NCBI GenBank assembly: GCA_008080925.1
Contig: VMDJ01000032.1
Span: forward strand, 1 to 17,407
DNA length: 17,407 nt
Direction of reading: 5' to 3'
Origin: Gammaproteobacteria bacterium
Lineage (GTDB): Bacteria; Pseudomonadota; Gammaproteobacteria; Chromatiales; Chromatiaceae
Shown here: positions 1-8,641 of the stretch, piece after piece
Numbering within the stretch: the first letter of the stretch is position 1
Layout: every line of letters starts with the position of its first letter
The notes under the pieces: model-generated
What the model was told of the DNA's origin: nothing
Database searches by the model: none
The model's input: the letters and a program-made list of their open reading frames with translations, nothing else
Position numbers and translations under genes: made by a program

Positions 1-934
1 TTTTGATATCCCACATCACACTTTCTAAACGCTCAGCCACGTCGTACATCTTGGTGTCACCTTGCTCGTCAGAAAGCGACTTTGCAACGCGCTTGATCAC
101 GTCATTACGTGGATCACCCACGGTGTAAACCGGGTGACCAAAACCAATCACAATCTCTTTACGGCCAACACGTTCACGAATGTCTTCCTCGGCTGTATCC
201 GGATCGTTATAACGCGATTGAATGCGGAAAGCCTCTTCGTTAGCACCACCATGCTTAGGGCCACGCAAGGCACCGATTGAACCGGTAATCGATGAGTACA
301 AATCTGAATTTGTGCCCGCAATGACACGACCGGTAAAGGTCGACGCATTGAATTCGTGTTCTGCATAGAGAATCAATGAGGTGTGCATTGCGCGCACCCA
401 TGACTCAGAGGGCGCTTCACCGTGCAACAAATGCAAGAAGTGACCACCCACTGAATCATCATCGGTTTCCACTTCAATACGCTTGCCGTTAACTGCAAAG
501 TGATACCAGTACAGCAACATCGAACCAAAACTTGCCATCAAGCGATCGATAATGTCGCGCGCTTCAGCTTCTGGGTGCGATTCGTTCTCTGGCATACAAC
601 AACCCAGAACTGACGCACCGGTGCGCATCACATCCATCGGGTGGGCTGATGCCGGCAACGCTTCCAATGCTTGCTTAACCGCTTGCGGCAAACCACGCAT
701 CGACTTCAAACGCTTCTTATAGCTTTTGAGCTCAGCTGCATTTGGCAATTTACCGTGAACAATAAGGTGTGCCACCTCTTCAAACTCACAGGTCTCTGCA
801 AGATCTAGGATGTCATAACCACGATAATGAAGATCATTACCTGTGCGACCGACAGTACAAATCGCGGTATTACCCGCAGCAGTACCTGATAAAGCAACGG
901 ATTTTTTGGCTTTTGGTAAAACTTGTTCGCCCAT
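1..934 (-). CDS. prpC: 2-methylcitrate synthase, partial (3' end outside window)
   Basis: Condenses propionyl-CoA with oxaloacetate to 2-methylcitrate, the committing step of the cytosolic methylcitrate cycle. The frame is open from the ATG at 934 to the left edge and gives 311 residues of a family that usually has about 375-390. Citrate-synthase motifs are visible: SAHPMDVMRTG near residues 96-106, GPKHGG at 225-230 (His228) and GFGHPVY at 264-270 (His267). The catalytic Asp expected further on lies in the missing part. The start is supported by GGAG about 8 nt upstream. The gene begins 11 bp after the prpB stop, so it is the fourth gene of the prpE-gntR-prpB-prpC operon. Sitting directly behind prpB, together with the HPMDVMRTG-type sequence, favours methylcitrate synthase over housekeeping GltA. 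Confidence 0.95.
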   Translation of the reverse strand, partial: MGEQVLPKAKKSVALSGTAAGNTAICTVGRTGNDLHYRGYDILDLAETCEFEEVAHLIVHGKLPNAAELKSYKKRLKSMRGLPQAVKQALEALPASAHPMDVMRTGASVLGCCMPENESHPEAEARDIIDRLMASFGSMLLYWYHFAVNGKRIEVETDDDSVGGHFLHLLHGEAPSESWVRAMHTSLILYAEHEFNASTFTGRVIAGTNSDLYSSITGSIGALRGPKHGGANEEAFRIQSRYNDPDTAEEDIRERVGRKEIVIGFGHPVYTVGDPRNDVIKRVAKSLSDEQGDTKMYDVAERLESVMWDIK

Positions 935-945
935 AGTTATGCTCC

Positions 946-1836
946 TTATTTATCGTCTTCACAGCTTGTAAATAGCGCATCTAACTTCTGCTCAAAGTCG
1001 TGATAACCAAGGTAATCGTAAAGATCCATACGTGTCTGCATAGTGTCGATAACACCTGCCTGAGAACCGGTCTCTCGCAAATTTTTATAAACATTTAACG
1101 CAGCCGCATTGGCCGCACGGAAAGCACTTAATGGATACAACGCAATACTGACACCAACACTTGCCAACTCATCAGTGGTAAACAATGGCGTTGAACCGAA
1201 TTCAGTGATGTTTGCCAATACAGGCACATCAACATGCTTAATGAACTCTTCGTATTGCGAAAGCTGTGTCATAGCTTCTGGGAAGATTGCATCCGCGCCC
1301 GCTTCAACACAGGCACATGCACGATCAATCGCTGACTGCATGCCTTCCACTGCCAACGCATCGGTACGTGCCATCAAGACAAAATCAGGATCGTATTTCG
1401 CATCAACCGCCGCCTTAATACGATCAACCATCTCACCTTGTGAAACGACTGCTTTATTAGGACGGTGACCACAACGCTTTTGCGCCACCTGGTCTTCAAT
1501 ATGCACAGCGGCCGCACCACCTTTAATCATGCTGCGAACTGTGCGCGCAATATTAAAAGCACCGCCCCAGCCAGTATCGATATCCACCATGACTGGCAAG
1601 GTGGTGACATCGGTAATACGGCGCAAGTCGATCAATACGTCTTCCATCGTGGTGATGCCCAAATCAGGGATACCGCATGATCCGGCTGCAACACCGCCAC
1701 CTGAGATATACAGTGATTTATAGCCACTCGCCTCGGCTAAACGTGCGTGATAAGCGGTAGTTGCACCAACGCATTGCAATGGCTTTTCTTCTGCCATTGC
1801 TTGTCTAAATTTAGCGCCTGCTGATTCAATCGACAT
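946..1836 (-). CDS. prpB: 2-methylisocitrate lyase
   Basis: Cleaves 2-methylisocitrate to pyruvate and succinate, the last step of the methylcitrate cycle. It belongs to the isocitrate lyase/PEP mutase superfamily. At 296 residues it equals the E. coli PrpB length as I recall it. Visible motifs are YISGGG (43-48), the metal-site VDIDTGWGG (84-92, Asp85/Asp87) and the catalytic loop KRCGH (120-124, Cys122). The frame extends 18 bp upstream to a TTG, but I chose the ATG at 1836 because AGAAGGA lies about 6 nt before it and the length then fits the family. It follows the GntR gene after a 61-bp gap and precedes prpC by 11 bp, so it is cotranscribed with both. Confidence 0.97.
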   Translation of the reverse strand: MSIESAGAKFRQAMAEEKPLQCVGATTAYHARLAEASGYKSLYISGGGVAAGSCGIPDLGITTMEDVLIDLRRITDVTTLPVMVDIDTGWGGAFNIARTVRSMIKGGAAAVHIEDQVAQKRCGHRPNKAVVSQGEMVDRIKAAVDAKYDPDFVLMARTDALAVEGMQSAIDRACACVEAGADAIFPEAMTQLSQYEEFIKHVDVPVLANITEFGSTPLFTTDELASVGVSIALYPLSAFRAANAAALNVYKNLRETGSQAGVIDTMQTRMDLYDYLGYHDFEQKLDALFTSCEDDK

Positions 1837-1862
1837 TGTTTCTTTCCTTCTCAAAAGTCATC

Positions 1863-1881
1863 TCGCTTCTTGTGAAAGCGA
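1863..1881 (-). other. Small hairpin between the GntR gene and prpB
   Basis: A perfect 6-bp inverted repeat (TCGCTT / AAGCGA) with a 7-nt loop lies in the 61-bp gap between the regulator stop and prpB. There is no T-run after it on the minus strand, so it is not a convincing terminator. It could adjust the ratio of regulator to enzyme mRNA by processing or weak attenuation; that is inference. Confidence 0.3.
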
Positions 1882-1897
1882 ATGAGGTTTGGACTAC

Positions 1898-2569
1898 TCA
1901 ATTCTGTTGTGTAAGTAATCGTTCTACGTTTTCACGAGACGCACGTATGTGCGATCGCATTAAGAGCTCAGCCATCTCGCCATCACCTCTAGCAATCGCT
2001 TCAGCGATATTGCGATGTTCAACAATCGCAATTGGTCCACGCTTGCTGCGCATGCCAAATTGATATCGATACAAACGCACGAGGTAATACAGGTCGTTAC
2101 ACAGCAACTTGATCAAATGATCACTGCCGCTCCCCATCACCACTTGGTAGTGAAAATCGAGATCGCCTGACTCTTGAAAATAGTTATTGCCCGCATCTTC
2201 ATTGATCGTTTCGCCGTGCTGATCAAGTGTCTCCATTAAGGTCTGAACTTGCTCAGGCGTCATCTTGGCTGCAGCTAAACGCGCTGCCATGCCTTCAAGC
2301 GCTTCGCGCACACGGAAGATATCGAGCAAATGATCGCTGCTCATTTGAATCACACGCGCACCCACATTGGCACGACGCTCAACTAAGCCCATTGCAGCAA
2401 GCTGACTAATCGCTTCACGCAAAGGACCACGGCTTATGCCATAGGTTTGCGCAAGCTCAGCCTCGCTGATCTTGGTACCTGCCGGAATCGTGCCTTCAAC
2501 AATTGCTTCACGCAGCTGTTGGAATACCCGCTCCGGTATGGTTTTCAAATGTTCAACGCTAACAGCCAT
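1898..2569 (-). CDS. GntR-family transcriptional regulator (FadR/FCD type) of the prp operon
   Basis: A 223-residue regulator. An N-terminal winged helix (about residues 10-75, with SEAELAQTYGISRGPLREAI) is followed by an all-helical FCD effector domain (about 80-220). The FCD metal-site residues appear to be present: Asp136 and His140 (DLDFH), His185 and His207. The ATG directly abuts the prpE stop (TAAATG) with no good ribosome site of its own, so translation is probably coupled to prpE. Its position inside the propionate operon makes it the likely local repressor responding to a methylcitrate-cycle intermediate, replacing the sigma54-type PrpR of enterobacteria. FadR-type proteins bind palindromes with a TTGT..ACAA core, and such palindromes occur upstream of prpE and ppsA. 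The effector and the direction of control are not visible. Confidence 0.92.
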   Translation of the reverse strand: MAVSVEHLKTIPERVFQQLREAIVEGTIPAGTKISEAELAQTYGISRGPLREAISQLAAMGLVERRANVGARVIQMSSDHLLDIFRVREALEGMAARLAAAKMTPEQVQTLMETLDQHGETINEDAGNNYFQESGDLDFHYQVVMGSGSDHLIKLLCNDLYYLVRLYRYQFGMRSKRGPIAIVEHRNIAEAIARGDGEMAELLMRSHIRASRENVERLLTQQN

Positions 2570-4462
2570 TTACTTGGCGTAACCTAAACCCTGAAGTGCT
2601 TCGGTAATCTCATCAAGGATCGCAGGATCATCGATGGTCGCAGGCATCTTCCACTCAGTACCGTCAGCAATGCTCGACATGGTGCCACGTAAAATCTTGC
2701 CTGAACGCGTCTTTGGCAAACGCTTAACAACCGTAACCAGCTTAAACGCAGCAACAGGACCAATCAGATCGCGCACGCGCTGAATTAACTCTTTGCGAAG
2801 CTCATCCATGTCGCGATCGACACCGGCTTTAAGCACAACCATACCCAAAGGCATCTGGCCTTTAAGCGCATCAGCAACGCCGATAACCGCACATTCAGCG
2901 ATATCCGCATGACCTGCGAGAACCTCTTCCATCGCACCCGTTGATAGACGATGACCAGCAACGTTAATCACGTCGTCAGTACGCGACATGATCCATAGGT
3001 AGCCATCTTCATCTTTAAATCCAGCATCACCGGTTAGGTAGTAGCCTGGATATTTAGATAGGTACGAATCGATAAAGCGTTGATCGTTATTCCACAGTGT
3101 TGGCAAACACGATGGTGGCATTGGCAACTTAACCACGATGTTACCCATATCGCCCGCTGCCTTTTCATTACCCTCTTCGTCCAACACTTGAACGTCATAA
3201 CCCGGCATCGCAACGGTTGGTGAACCCGGCTTAACTTCCATTGGCTCAATACCTAATGGATTCGCCGCAATGCCCCAGCCGGTTTCTGTCTGCCACCAGT
3301 GGTCAACAACTGGCTTACCGAGTTTGTCGCGCGCCCAGAATAAAGTGTCTGGATCACAACGCTCACCCGCAAGGAACAACGAATCCATGCAAGAGAGATC
3401 ATATTTCTTCATGTATTCCGCATCCGGATCTTCTTTTTTGATTGCGCGGAATGCGGTTGGTGCCGTGAACAACACTTTGACTTTGTATTGTTCAATCACT
3501 CGCCAGAAAGCACCTGGATCAGGTGTGCCAACAGGTTTACCTTCATACATCACGGTCGTACAACCTGCGAGTAATGGTGCATAAACAATGTAGCTATGAC
3601 CAACAACCCAACCTACGTCAGAAGCTGCCCAGTAAACATCACCCGGCTCAACGTTATAGATACCTTTCATGGTCCAGTGCATCGCAACCGCGTGGCCACC
3701 GTTGTCACGCACTACACCTTTAGGCTGACCCGTTGTACCTGAGGTATACAAAATATAGAGCGGATCAGTTGCATCAACTGGCACACACTCGGTTGGCTCT
3801 GCTGACTCAACTGCAGTCATCCAATCAATGTCGCGACCTTCGATCAATGGTGCTTCAGCTTGTGGGCGCGCATAAATCACGCAGCTTGAAGGCTTGTGAG
3901 TTGAAAGCTCGATTGCCTCATCAAGCAATGGCTTGTACTCAACAACTCGGTTTGGCTCGATACCACAAGACGCACTCACAATCGCTTTTGGTTGTGCATC
4001 ATTGATACGCGTCGCTAACTCATTAGCCGCAAAGCCACCAAATACAACTGAGTGAATCGCACCTAAACGCGCACAAGCGAGCATCGCGATAGCCGCTTCT
4101 GGAATCATTGGCATATAAACTAAGACGCGATCGCCTTTCTCAACACCTTGAGCTCGAAGCACGCCAGCAAACTTAGCAACTGCGTCACGCAATTCACTGT
4201 AGGTATAGGTCTTTGCATTGCCCGTGACGGGTGAATCGTAGATCAACGCATTGCGGTCACCATTGCCCGCTTCGACATGACGATCCAACGCGTTATGACA
4301 GGTATTGAACTTGCCACCAACAAACCAGCGCGGAACCGGCTTGGCATCCATGTCCAAAATCTTGTCAGCTGGCTTGAACCATTCGAGATGACTCGCCGCT
4401 TCACCCCAAAAGGCTTCTGGGTCATTGATGGATTGCTGATAGAGCTCCTGATAGGTCGACAT
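2570..4462 (-). CDS. prpE: Propionate-CoA ligase (acetyl-CoA synthetase family)
   Basis: Activates propionate with ATP and CoA to propionyl-CoA, feeding PrpC. The 630-residue length fits PrpE/Acs enzymes. The N-terminal ACS domain is followed by the AMP-binding P-loop motif SGTTGQPKG (241-249), then DVGWVVGHSY, the adenylate motif WWQTETGWG, and the C-terminal PKTRSGKILRGT with catalytic Lys589, which is the residue acetylated in this family. RDNGGHAVA right after the P-loop resembles PrpE more than Acs. The ATG at 4462 has GGGAG about 8 nt upstream. It is the first gene of the operon, which is an unusual order, and it abuts the GntR gene with no spacer. Two operator-like palindromes lie in its 189-bp upstream gap. 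Some activity on acetate is possible. Confidence 0.93.
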   Translation of the reverse strand: MSTYQELYQQSINDPEAFWGEAASHLEWFKPADKILDMDAKPVPRWFVGGKFNTCHNALDRHVEAGNGDRNALIYDSPVTGNAKTYTYSELRDAVAKFAGVLRAQGVEKGDRVLVYMPMIPEAAIAMLACARLGAIHSVVFGGFAANELATRINDAQPKAIVSASCGIEPNRVVEYKPLLDEAIELSTHKPSSCVIYARPQAEAPLIEGRDIDWMTAVESAEPTECVPVDATDPLYILYTSGTTGQPKGVVRDNGGHAVAMHWTMKGIYNVEPGDVYWAASDVGWVVGHSYIVYAPLLAGCTTVMYEGKPVGTPDPGAFWRVIEQYKVKVLFTAPTAFRAIKKEDPDAEYMKKYDLSCMDSLFLAGERCDPDTLFWARDKLGKPVVDHWWQTETGWGIAANPLGIEPMEVKPGSPTVAMPGYDVQVLDEEGNEKAAGDMGNIVVKLPMPPSCLPTLWNNDQRFIDSYLSKYPGYYLTGDAGFKDEDGYLWIMSRTDDVINVAGHRLSTGAMEEVLAGHADIAECAVIGVADALKGQMPLGMVVLKAGVDRDMDELRKELIQRVRDLIGPVAAFKLVTVVKRLPKTRSGKILRGTMSSIADGTEWKMPATIDDPAILDEITEALQGLGYAK

Positions 4463-4499
4463 GCTTATCTCCCGGTGTTTTTATTGATGACTACAATTT

Positions 4500-4513
4500 A
4501 ATTGTCGACAATT
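4500..4513. promoter_or_regulatory. Operator-like palindrome 1 upstream of prpE
   Basis: AATTGTCGACAATT is a perfect 14-bp palindrome centred 44 bp upstream of the prpE ATG. Its core ATTGTCGACAAT recurs exactly upstream of ppsA. TTGT-centre-ACAA symmetry is typical of FadR/FCD GntR operators, so the GntR protein encoded in this operon is the likely ligand. That assignment is inferred from motif sharing and linkage. Confidence 0.75.
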
Positions 4514-4561
4514 TTAGCGGTTGAACCGGCTTTTTTCCGATTTACACCCATTTAATCTTTC

Positions 4562-4579
4562 AATATTGTCAACAATATT
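4562..4579. promoter_or_regulatory. Operator-like palindrome 2 upstream of prpE
   Basis: AATATTGT-CA-ACAATATT is an 18-bp inverted repeat with perfect 8-bp arms and core ATTGTCAACAAT, one base from palindrome 1. The two centres are 64 bp apart, about six helical turns, so both would face the same side of the DNA. On the minus strand it contains TTGACA, a consensus -35 hexamer, but no good -10 sits at the right distance. Confidence 0.65.
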
Positions 4580-4592
4580 AGAATTTGCTGAT

Positions 4593-4632
4593 AAAAAAAT
4601 GGTCCGAATCCCGAGGGAGACGAACCATTTTT
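4593..4632 (-). terminator. Rho-independent terminator of ppsA
   Basis: On the minus strand, just after the ppsA stop, AAAAATGGTTCG pairs with CGGACCATTTTT (one G-U wobble) around a 14-nt loop that can itself form a short UCC/GGA stem. The descending arm ends in a run of seven T. It separates ppsA transcription from the prpE promoter region. Confidence 0.75.
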
Positions 4633-4651
4633 CTTTAGGCTTTTTAAGCGT

Positions 4652-7018
4652 TTACGACTGCTCTGCCAAATGCAGCCAGGTATCGATAACTGTATCCGGA
4701 TTCAACGAAACACTTTCGATGCCCTGATCCAACAACCACTTGGCCAGATCTGGATGATCCGAAGGACCCTGACCACAAATACCAATGTACTTATTGGCTT
4801 TGCGTGCCGCTTGAATGGCCATCGACAACATCTTCAATACCGCAGGATTACGCTCATCAAAGCTATGCGCGATCAATGCCGAGTCACGATCAAGACCTAG
4901 AGTCAGTTGTGTCATGTCGTTCGAACCGATTGAGAAACCATCGAAGTACTCAAGGAACTCATCTGCAAGCACGGCATTCGATGGCAACTCGCACATCATA
5001 ATGATCTTCAGACCATTCTCACCACGCTTCAGACCGTTCTTGCCTAACAGTTCGATAACTTGCTGTGCTTCATCCAAAGTACGTACGAATGGGATCATCA
5101 CCTGCAGATTGGTCAGCCCCATGGTTTCGCGAACGAAACGAATCGCTTCACACTCCATCTCAAAGCATTCACGGAAGCTGTCAGAGATATAACGAGATGC
5201 GCCACGAAAACCAATCATTGGGTTTTCTTCTTCTGGCTCGTACAAGGTACCGCCGATCAAGTTTGCATATTCATTCGACTTAAAGTCAGACATACGCAAA
5301 ATGACAGGACCTGGCGCAAATGCCGCCGCTAAGGTGGAAACACCTTCAATAACGCGCTTCACAAAGTAATCGCGTGGCGCACCGTACGCTTCAATACGCT
5401 TACCAATAGTTGCCTTAAGATCAGCATCTGTCAGCTTATCGAAGTCCAACAAGGCTTTAGGGTGAACACCCACCATGTTGTTAATCACAAATTCCAAACG
5501 CGCCAAGCCAACACCCGCATTCGGGATTTGAGCAAAGCTAAAGGCACGCTCTGGATTGCCCACGTTCATCATTATCTTAAGAGGCACATCAGGCATGCTA
5601 TCGAGCTCAACGCGGTTGATCTCGAAAGGAATCTCACCTTCGTAAACGAAACCAGTATCACCTTCTGCACATGACACTGTAACTGGCGCACCATCGGTCA
5701 CGGTTTCAGTAACATCACCACAACCCACAACCGCAGGCACACCCAGCTCACGCGCAATGATTGCTGCGTGACAGGTACGACCACCACGATTGGTCACAAT
5801 CGCTGCGGCACGTTTCATGATCGGCTCCCAGTCAGGATCGGTCATGTCGGTAATCAAAACGTCACCTGGCTGGATCTTATCCATGTCATCCAAGCTGTGG
5901 ATGATCTTGGCAACACCTGACCCAATACGCGCACCGATTGAACGACCCTCTGAAAGCACCTTGCCAGTCCCTTTCAACGCATAGCGCTCAAGGACATTAC
6001 CGGTACGACTTTGAACTGTTTCTGGACGTGCTTGAACGATGTAAAGCTGACCATCGCCACCATCAAGCGCCCACTCGATATCCATAGGACGCTCGTAGTG
6101 TTTCTCAATCGCCACTGCCTGACGTGATAACTCTTCTACTTGCTCATCGGTAATACAGAACAGGCCACGTTGTGCTTCATCGACATTCACGATCTCAACC
6201 GGCTTAGGACCGCCGTTTGAGTAAATCATTTTGATCGCTTTACCACCGACATTACGACGCAGTACCGCTGGCTTGCCCGCAGCTAAGGTTGGCTTGTGAA
6301 CATAAAATTCATCTGGGTTAACCGCACCCTGCACTACCATCTCGCCAAGACCGTAACTACCGGTAACAAACACGGCATCGCGGAAACCACTTTCGGTATC
6401 GAGGGTGAACATAACGCCACTAGCACCGATATCAGAACGAATCATCTTCTGTACACCAGCTGACAATGCCACCAAAGAATGATCAAACCCTTGGTGAACG
6501 CGATAAGCGATTGCGCGGTCGTTGAACAACGAGGCAAATACCTCATGCACACATTCTTTGATGTGCGCCAAACCTTTTACATTAAGAACCGTTTCTTGCT
6601 GACCTGCGAAAGAGGCATCGGGTAAGTCTTCTGCCGTCGCCGATGAGCGAACTGCCCAGCTAACGTCAGTGCCGTATTCTTTTTCAAGTTCTGCGTAAGC
6701 TGATTCCAGTGCAGACTCAAACGCTGGTGGGAATGGTGTATCCATAACCCAACCACGAATTTGCGCACCCACTTCCGCAAGACGCTTTACATCATCAACA
6801 TCAAGCTCATCTAACGCTTTATTAATACGATCAGCCAAACCCTCGTGCGCTAAAAACTCACGGTACGCGTGAGCTGTTGTCGCAAAACCACCTGGCACTT
6901 TGACCTGACCATCCATTGTTAGGTTGCGAATCATTTCACCGAGAGAAGCGTTCTTACCACCTACTCGATCGACGTCGCTCATTTGCACTTCGTGCAAACC
7001 CAGTATGTATTCGTTCAT
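4652..7018 (-). CDS. ppsA: Phosphoenolpyruvate synthase
   Basis: Converts pyruvate, ATP and water to PEP, AMP and phosphate, the entry to gluconeogenesis from pyruvate. The protein has 788 residues, against about 792 in E. coli. The N-terminal ATP-grasp domain starts with DVDRVGGKNASLGEMI and has RSSATAEDLPDASFAGQQET near 124-143. The swivelling phosphohistidine domain has GGRTCHAAIIAREL with His417. The C-terminal PEP-utilising barrel has GSNDMTQLTLGLDRDS and GICGQGPSDHP with the catalytic Cys. The frame is open 99 bp further upstream, but I chose the ATG at 7018 because GAGGAA sits about 8 nt before it and homologues begin a few residues before the DVDRVGGKN motif. A prp-type operator lies 27-42 bp upstream of the start, so it probably responds to propionate together with prpE. 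Confidence 0.97.
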   Translation of the reverse strand: MNEYILGLHEVQMSDVDRVGGKNASLGEMIRNLTMDGQVKVPGGFATTAHAYREFLAHEGLADRINKALDELDVDDVKRLAEVGAQIRGWVMDTPFPPAFESALESAYAELEKEYGTDVSWAVRSSATAEDLPDASFAGQQETVLNVKGLAHIKECVHEVFASLFNDRAIAYRVHQGFDHSLVALSAGVQKMIRSDIGASGVMFTLDTESGFRDAVFVTGSYGLGEMVVQGAVNPDEFYVHKPTLAAGKPAVLRRNVGGKAIKMIYSNGGPKPVEIVNVDEAQRGLFCITDEQVEELSRQAVAIEKHYERPMDIEWALDGGDGQLYIVQARPETVQSRTGNVLERYALKGTGKVLSEGRSIGARIGSGVAKIIHSLDDMDKIQPGDVLITDMTDPDWEPIMKRAAAIVTNRGGRTCHAAIIARELGVPAVVGCGDVTETVTDGAPVTVSCAEGDTGFVYEGEIPFEINRVELDSMPDVPLKIMMNVGNPERAFSFAQIPNAGVGLARLEFVINNMVGVHPKALLDFDKLTDADLKATIGKRIEAYGAPRDYFVKRVIEGVSTLAAAFAPGPVILRMSDFKSNEYANLIGGTLYEPEEENPMIGFRGASRYISDSFRECFEMECEAIRFVRETMGLTNLQVMIPFVRTLDEAQQVIELLGKNGLKRGENGLKIIMMCELPSNAVLADEFLEYFDGFSIGSNDMTQLTLGLDRDSALIAHSFDERNPAVLKMLSMAIQAARKANKYIGICGQGPSDHPDLAKWLLDQGIESVSLNPDTVIDTWLHLAEQS

Positions 7019-7044
7019 CCTTTTCCTCGAAGGGTTACGGTTAT

Positions 7045-7060
7045 GACAATTGTCGACAAT
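7045..7060. promoter_or_regulatory. prp-type operator upstream of ppsA
   Basis: ATTGTCGACAAT (7049-7060) is identical to the core of prpE palindrome 1. It overlaps a second palindrome, GACAATTGTC (7045-7054), giving three TTGTC/GACAA half-sites in 16 bp. Its centre is 36 bp upstream of the ppsA ATG, where a repressor would overlap the promoter or transcription start. I found no clear -10/-35 pair in the 137-bp sthA-ppsA gap. Confidence 0.72.
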
Positions 7061-7155
7061 GGGAGTGTATGGGCAAAGGCGGCTCAACCATAGACGTCTA
7101 GCCCCGAGAAATTTCAATACTTAAAAGAAACCTAGCTTATGTAACCAAACGCTAA

Positions 7156-8550
7156 TTAACTAATACGATTCAGCCCGTACAAGGCTGCTACGCGATAGGC
7201 TTCCGCCATGGTGGGGTAATTGAAGGTCGTCTCAGCAAAATACTTCACTGTATTCGCCTCACCCTCTTGCGACATGATGGCCTGACCGATGTGCACAATT
7301 TCAGACGCCTGCGCACCAAAACAATGAATACCCAACAGCTCTAGCGTATCTCGGTGGAACAACAGCTTTAGCATGCCGACCTTTCTGTTCTGGATTTGTG
7401 CACGAGAGAGATTCTTAAACTCAGCACGCCCTACTTCGTAAGGAATGTTTTTCTCTGTTAGCTCCGCTTCAGTCATGCCAATTGAGCTGATCTCTGGGTT
7501 GGTGTAGATACCGTTAGGAACATCATCAATCAGACGCCAATCAGACTTACCATTAGAAATAATCTGACCGACAAAGCGTCCTTGATCATACGACGCACTC
7601 GCTAGGGCCGGCGGCCCCGCCACATCACCCACTGCAAAGATATGTGGACACTTGGTCTGGAACTGCTCGTTAACATCAAACTGGCCACGTGAGTTAACCG
7701 CTAAGCCAATCGCATCTAGATTGAGGTTTTCAGTATTACCGCTTCGACCATTAGCCCAGAACAACAAATCCGATTGCACCTCTTTGCCAGATTTGAGCTT
7801 CAACGTGACCGAGCCAGGATGCTCCTCAACCGAATCAAACTGCTCGTTATGCATGATCACCACGCCCTGATCACGTAAGTGATAGCTCAAGGCATCGGTA
7901 ATCTCGTCATCTAAAAACGACAGCAGACGATCTCGCGTATCAACCAAATTTACCTTTACATCAAGATTGGCAAAGATCGATGCATACTCACAACCAATTA
8001 CACCGGCACCATAAATAGTGACGCGACGCGGTGTGCGTTGCAGCTCTAGAACAGTATCGCTATCAACAATACAAGGGTGATCAAAATTGACCTCCGGTGG
8101 GCGGTAAGGACGTGAGCCTGTCGCGATGATGATGTGCTCCGCTTTGATCTCTAACTGCTCATCATCATGACCCTTTACACCCATCGTATGCTCATCGATG
8201 AAATAGCCTTCGCCGCTGAAGACTTCAACATTGTTACGCGAATAAAAACGCTCGCGCATGGTGACGTGCTTTTCAATCACACGATTAGAGCTGCGCAATA
8301 GATCCGGCCATGAGATATCCATCCGATTGATGCATTTCTCAAACAAAGGGTTCTGTCGGTATTCAGCCACCATTTGAATCGAATGACGTAAGGCCTTACT
8401 TGGAATGGTGCCTTTATGCGTACAGTTACCGCCAAGCTGAGGAAATGATTCGATAATTGCGACACGCTTATCCTGCTTAGCTAGCTGCATTGCTGCACCT
8501 TCGCCACCAGGCCCTGATCCGATAACAATCACATCAAAAGACTGTGCCAC
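7156..8550 (-). CDS. sthA: Soluble pyridine nucleotide transhydrogenase
   Basis: Flavoprotein that equilibrates NADPH + NAD+ with NADP+ + NADH in the cytosol. The 464-residue protein has the FAD motif GSGPGG (11-16), GGNCTHKGTIPSK (40-52), the NAD(P)-binding GAGVIG (181-186) and FAVGDVAGPPALASASYDQGR for FAD. It keeps Cys43, but the second redox Cys of disulfide reductases is Thr48. This loss is characteristic of SthA and excludes lipoamide or glutathione reductase. The start is a GTG at 8550 preceded by AGGGGGAA. It is on the same strand as ppsA, 137 bp upstream of it, with no obvious terminator between, so read-through into ppsA is possible. Confidence 0.96.
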   Translation of the reverse strand: MAQSFDVIVIGSGPGGEGAAMQLAKQDKRVAIIESFPQLGGNCTHKGTIPSKALRHSIQMVAEYRQNPLFEKCINRMDISWPDLLRSSNRVIEKHVTMRERFYSRNNVEVFSGEGYFIDEHTMGVKGHDDEQLEIKAEHIIIATGSRPYRPPEVNFDHPCIVDSDTVLELQRTPRRVTIYGAGVIGCEYASIFANLDVKVNLVDTRDRLLSFLDDEITDALSYHLRDQGVVIMHNEQFDSVEEHPGSVTLKLKSGKEVQSDLLFWANGRSGNTENLNLDAIGLAVNSRGQFDVNEQFQTKCPHIFAVGDVAGPPALASASYDQGRFVGQIISNGKSDWRLIDDVPNGIYTNPEISSIGMTEAELTEKNIPYEVGRAEFKNLSRAQIQNRKVGMLKLLFHRDTLELLGIHCFGAQASEIVHIGQAIMSQEGEANTVKYFAETTFNYPTMAEAYRVAALYGLNRIS

Positions 8551-8641
8551 TTATTTCCCCCTGAAATAAAAAAGCGATAACTCATTTTTATCAGCCGTTA
8601 CTATAGAGGCATCAGTAAGCAAGACAGTATTTGCATCATCA

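Noticed and set aside
1837..1854. Longer prpB frame with a TTG start.
   Set aside because: The ATG at 1836 gives the family length and has AGAAGGA at the right distance, which the extension would consume.
7019..7117. Longer ppsA reading frame starting at 7117.
   Set aside because: It would translate the operator region, has no family similarity, and the ATG at 7018 has a good ribosome site.
7387..7402. GTTCTGGATTTGTGCA, a near match to the LexA-type element.
   Set aside because: It has one mismatch in the second half-site and lies deep inside sthA with no promoter nearby.
7156..8550. Dihydrolipoamide dehydrogenase or glutathione reductase as an alternative to SthA.
   Set aside because: The second redox cysteine is replaced by Thr48 and the sequence matches SthA throughout.
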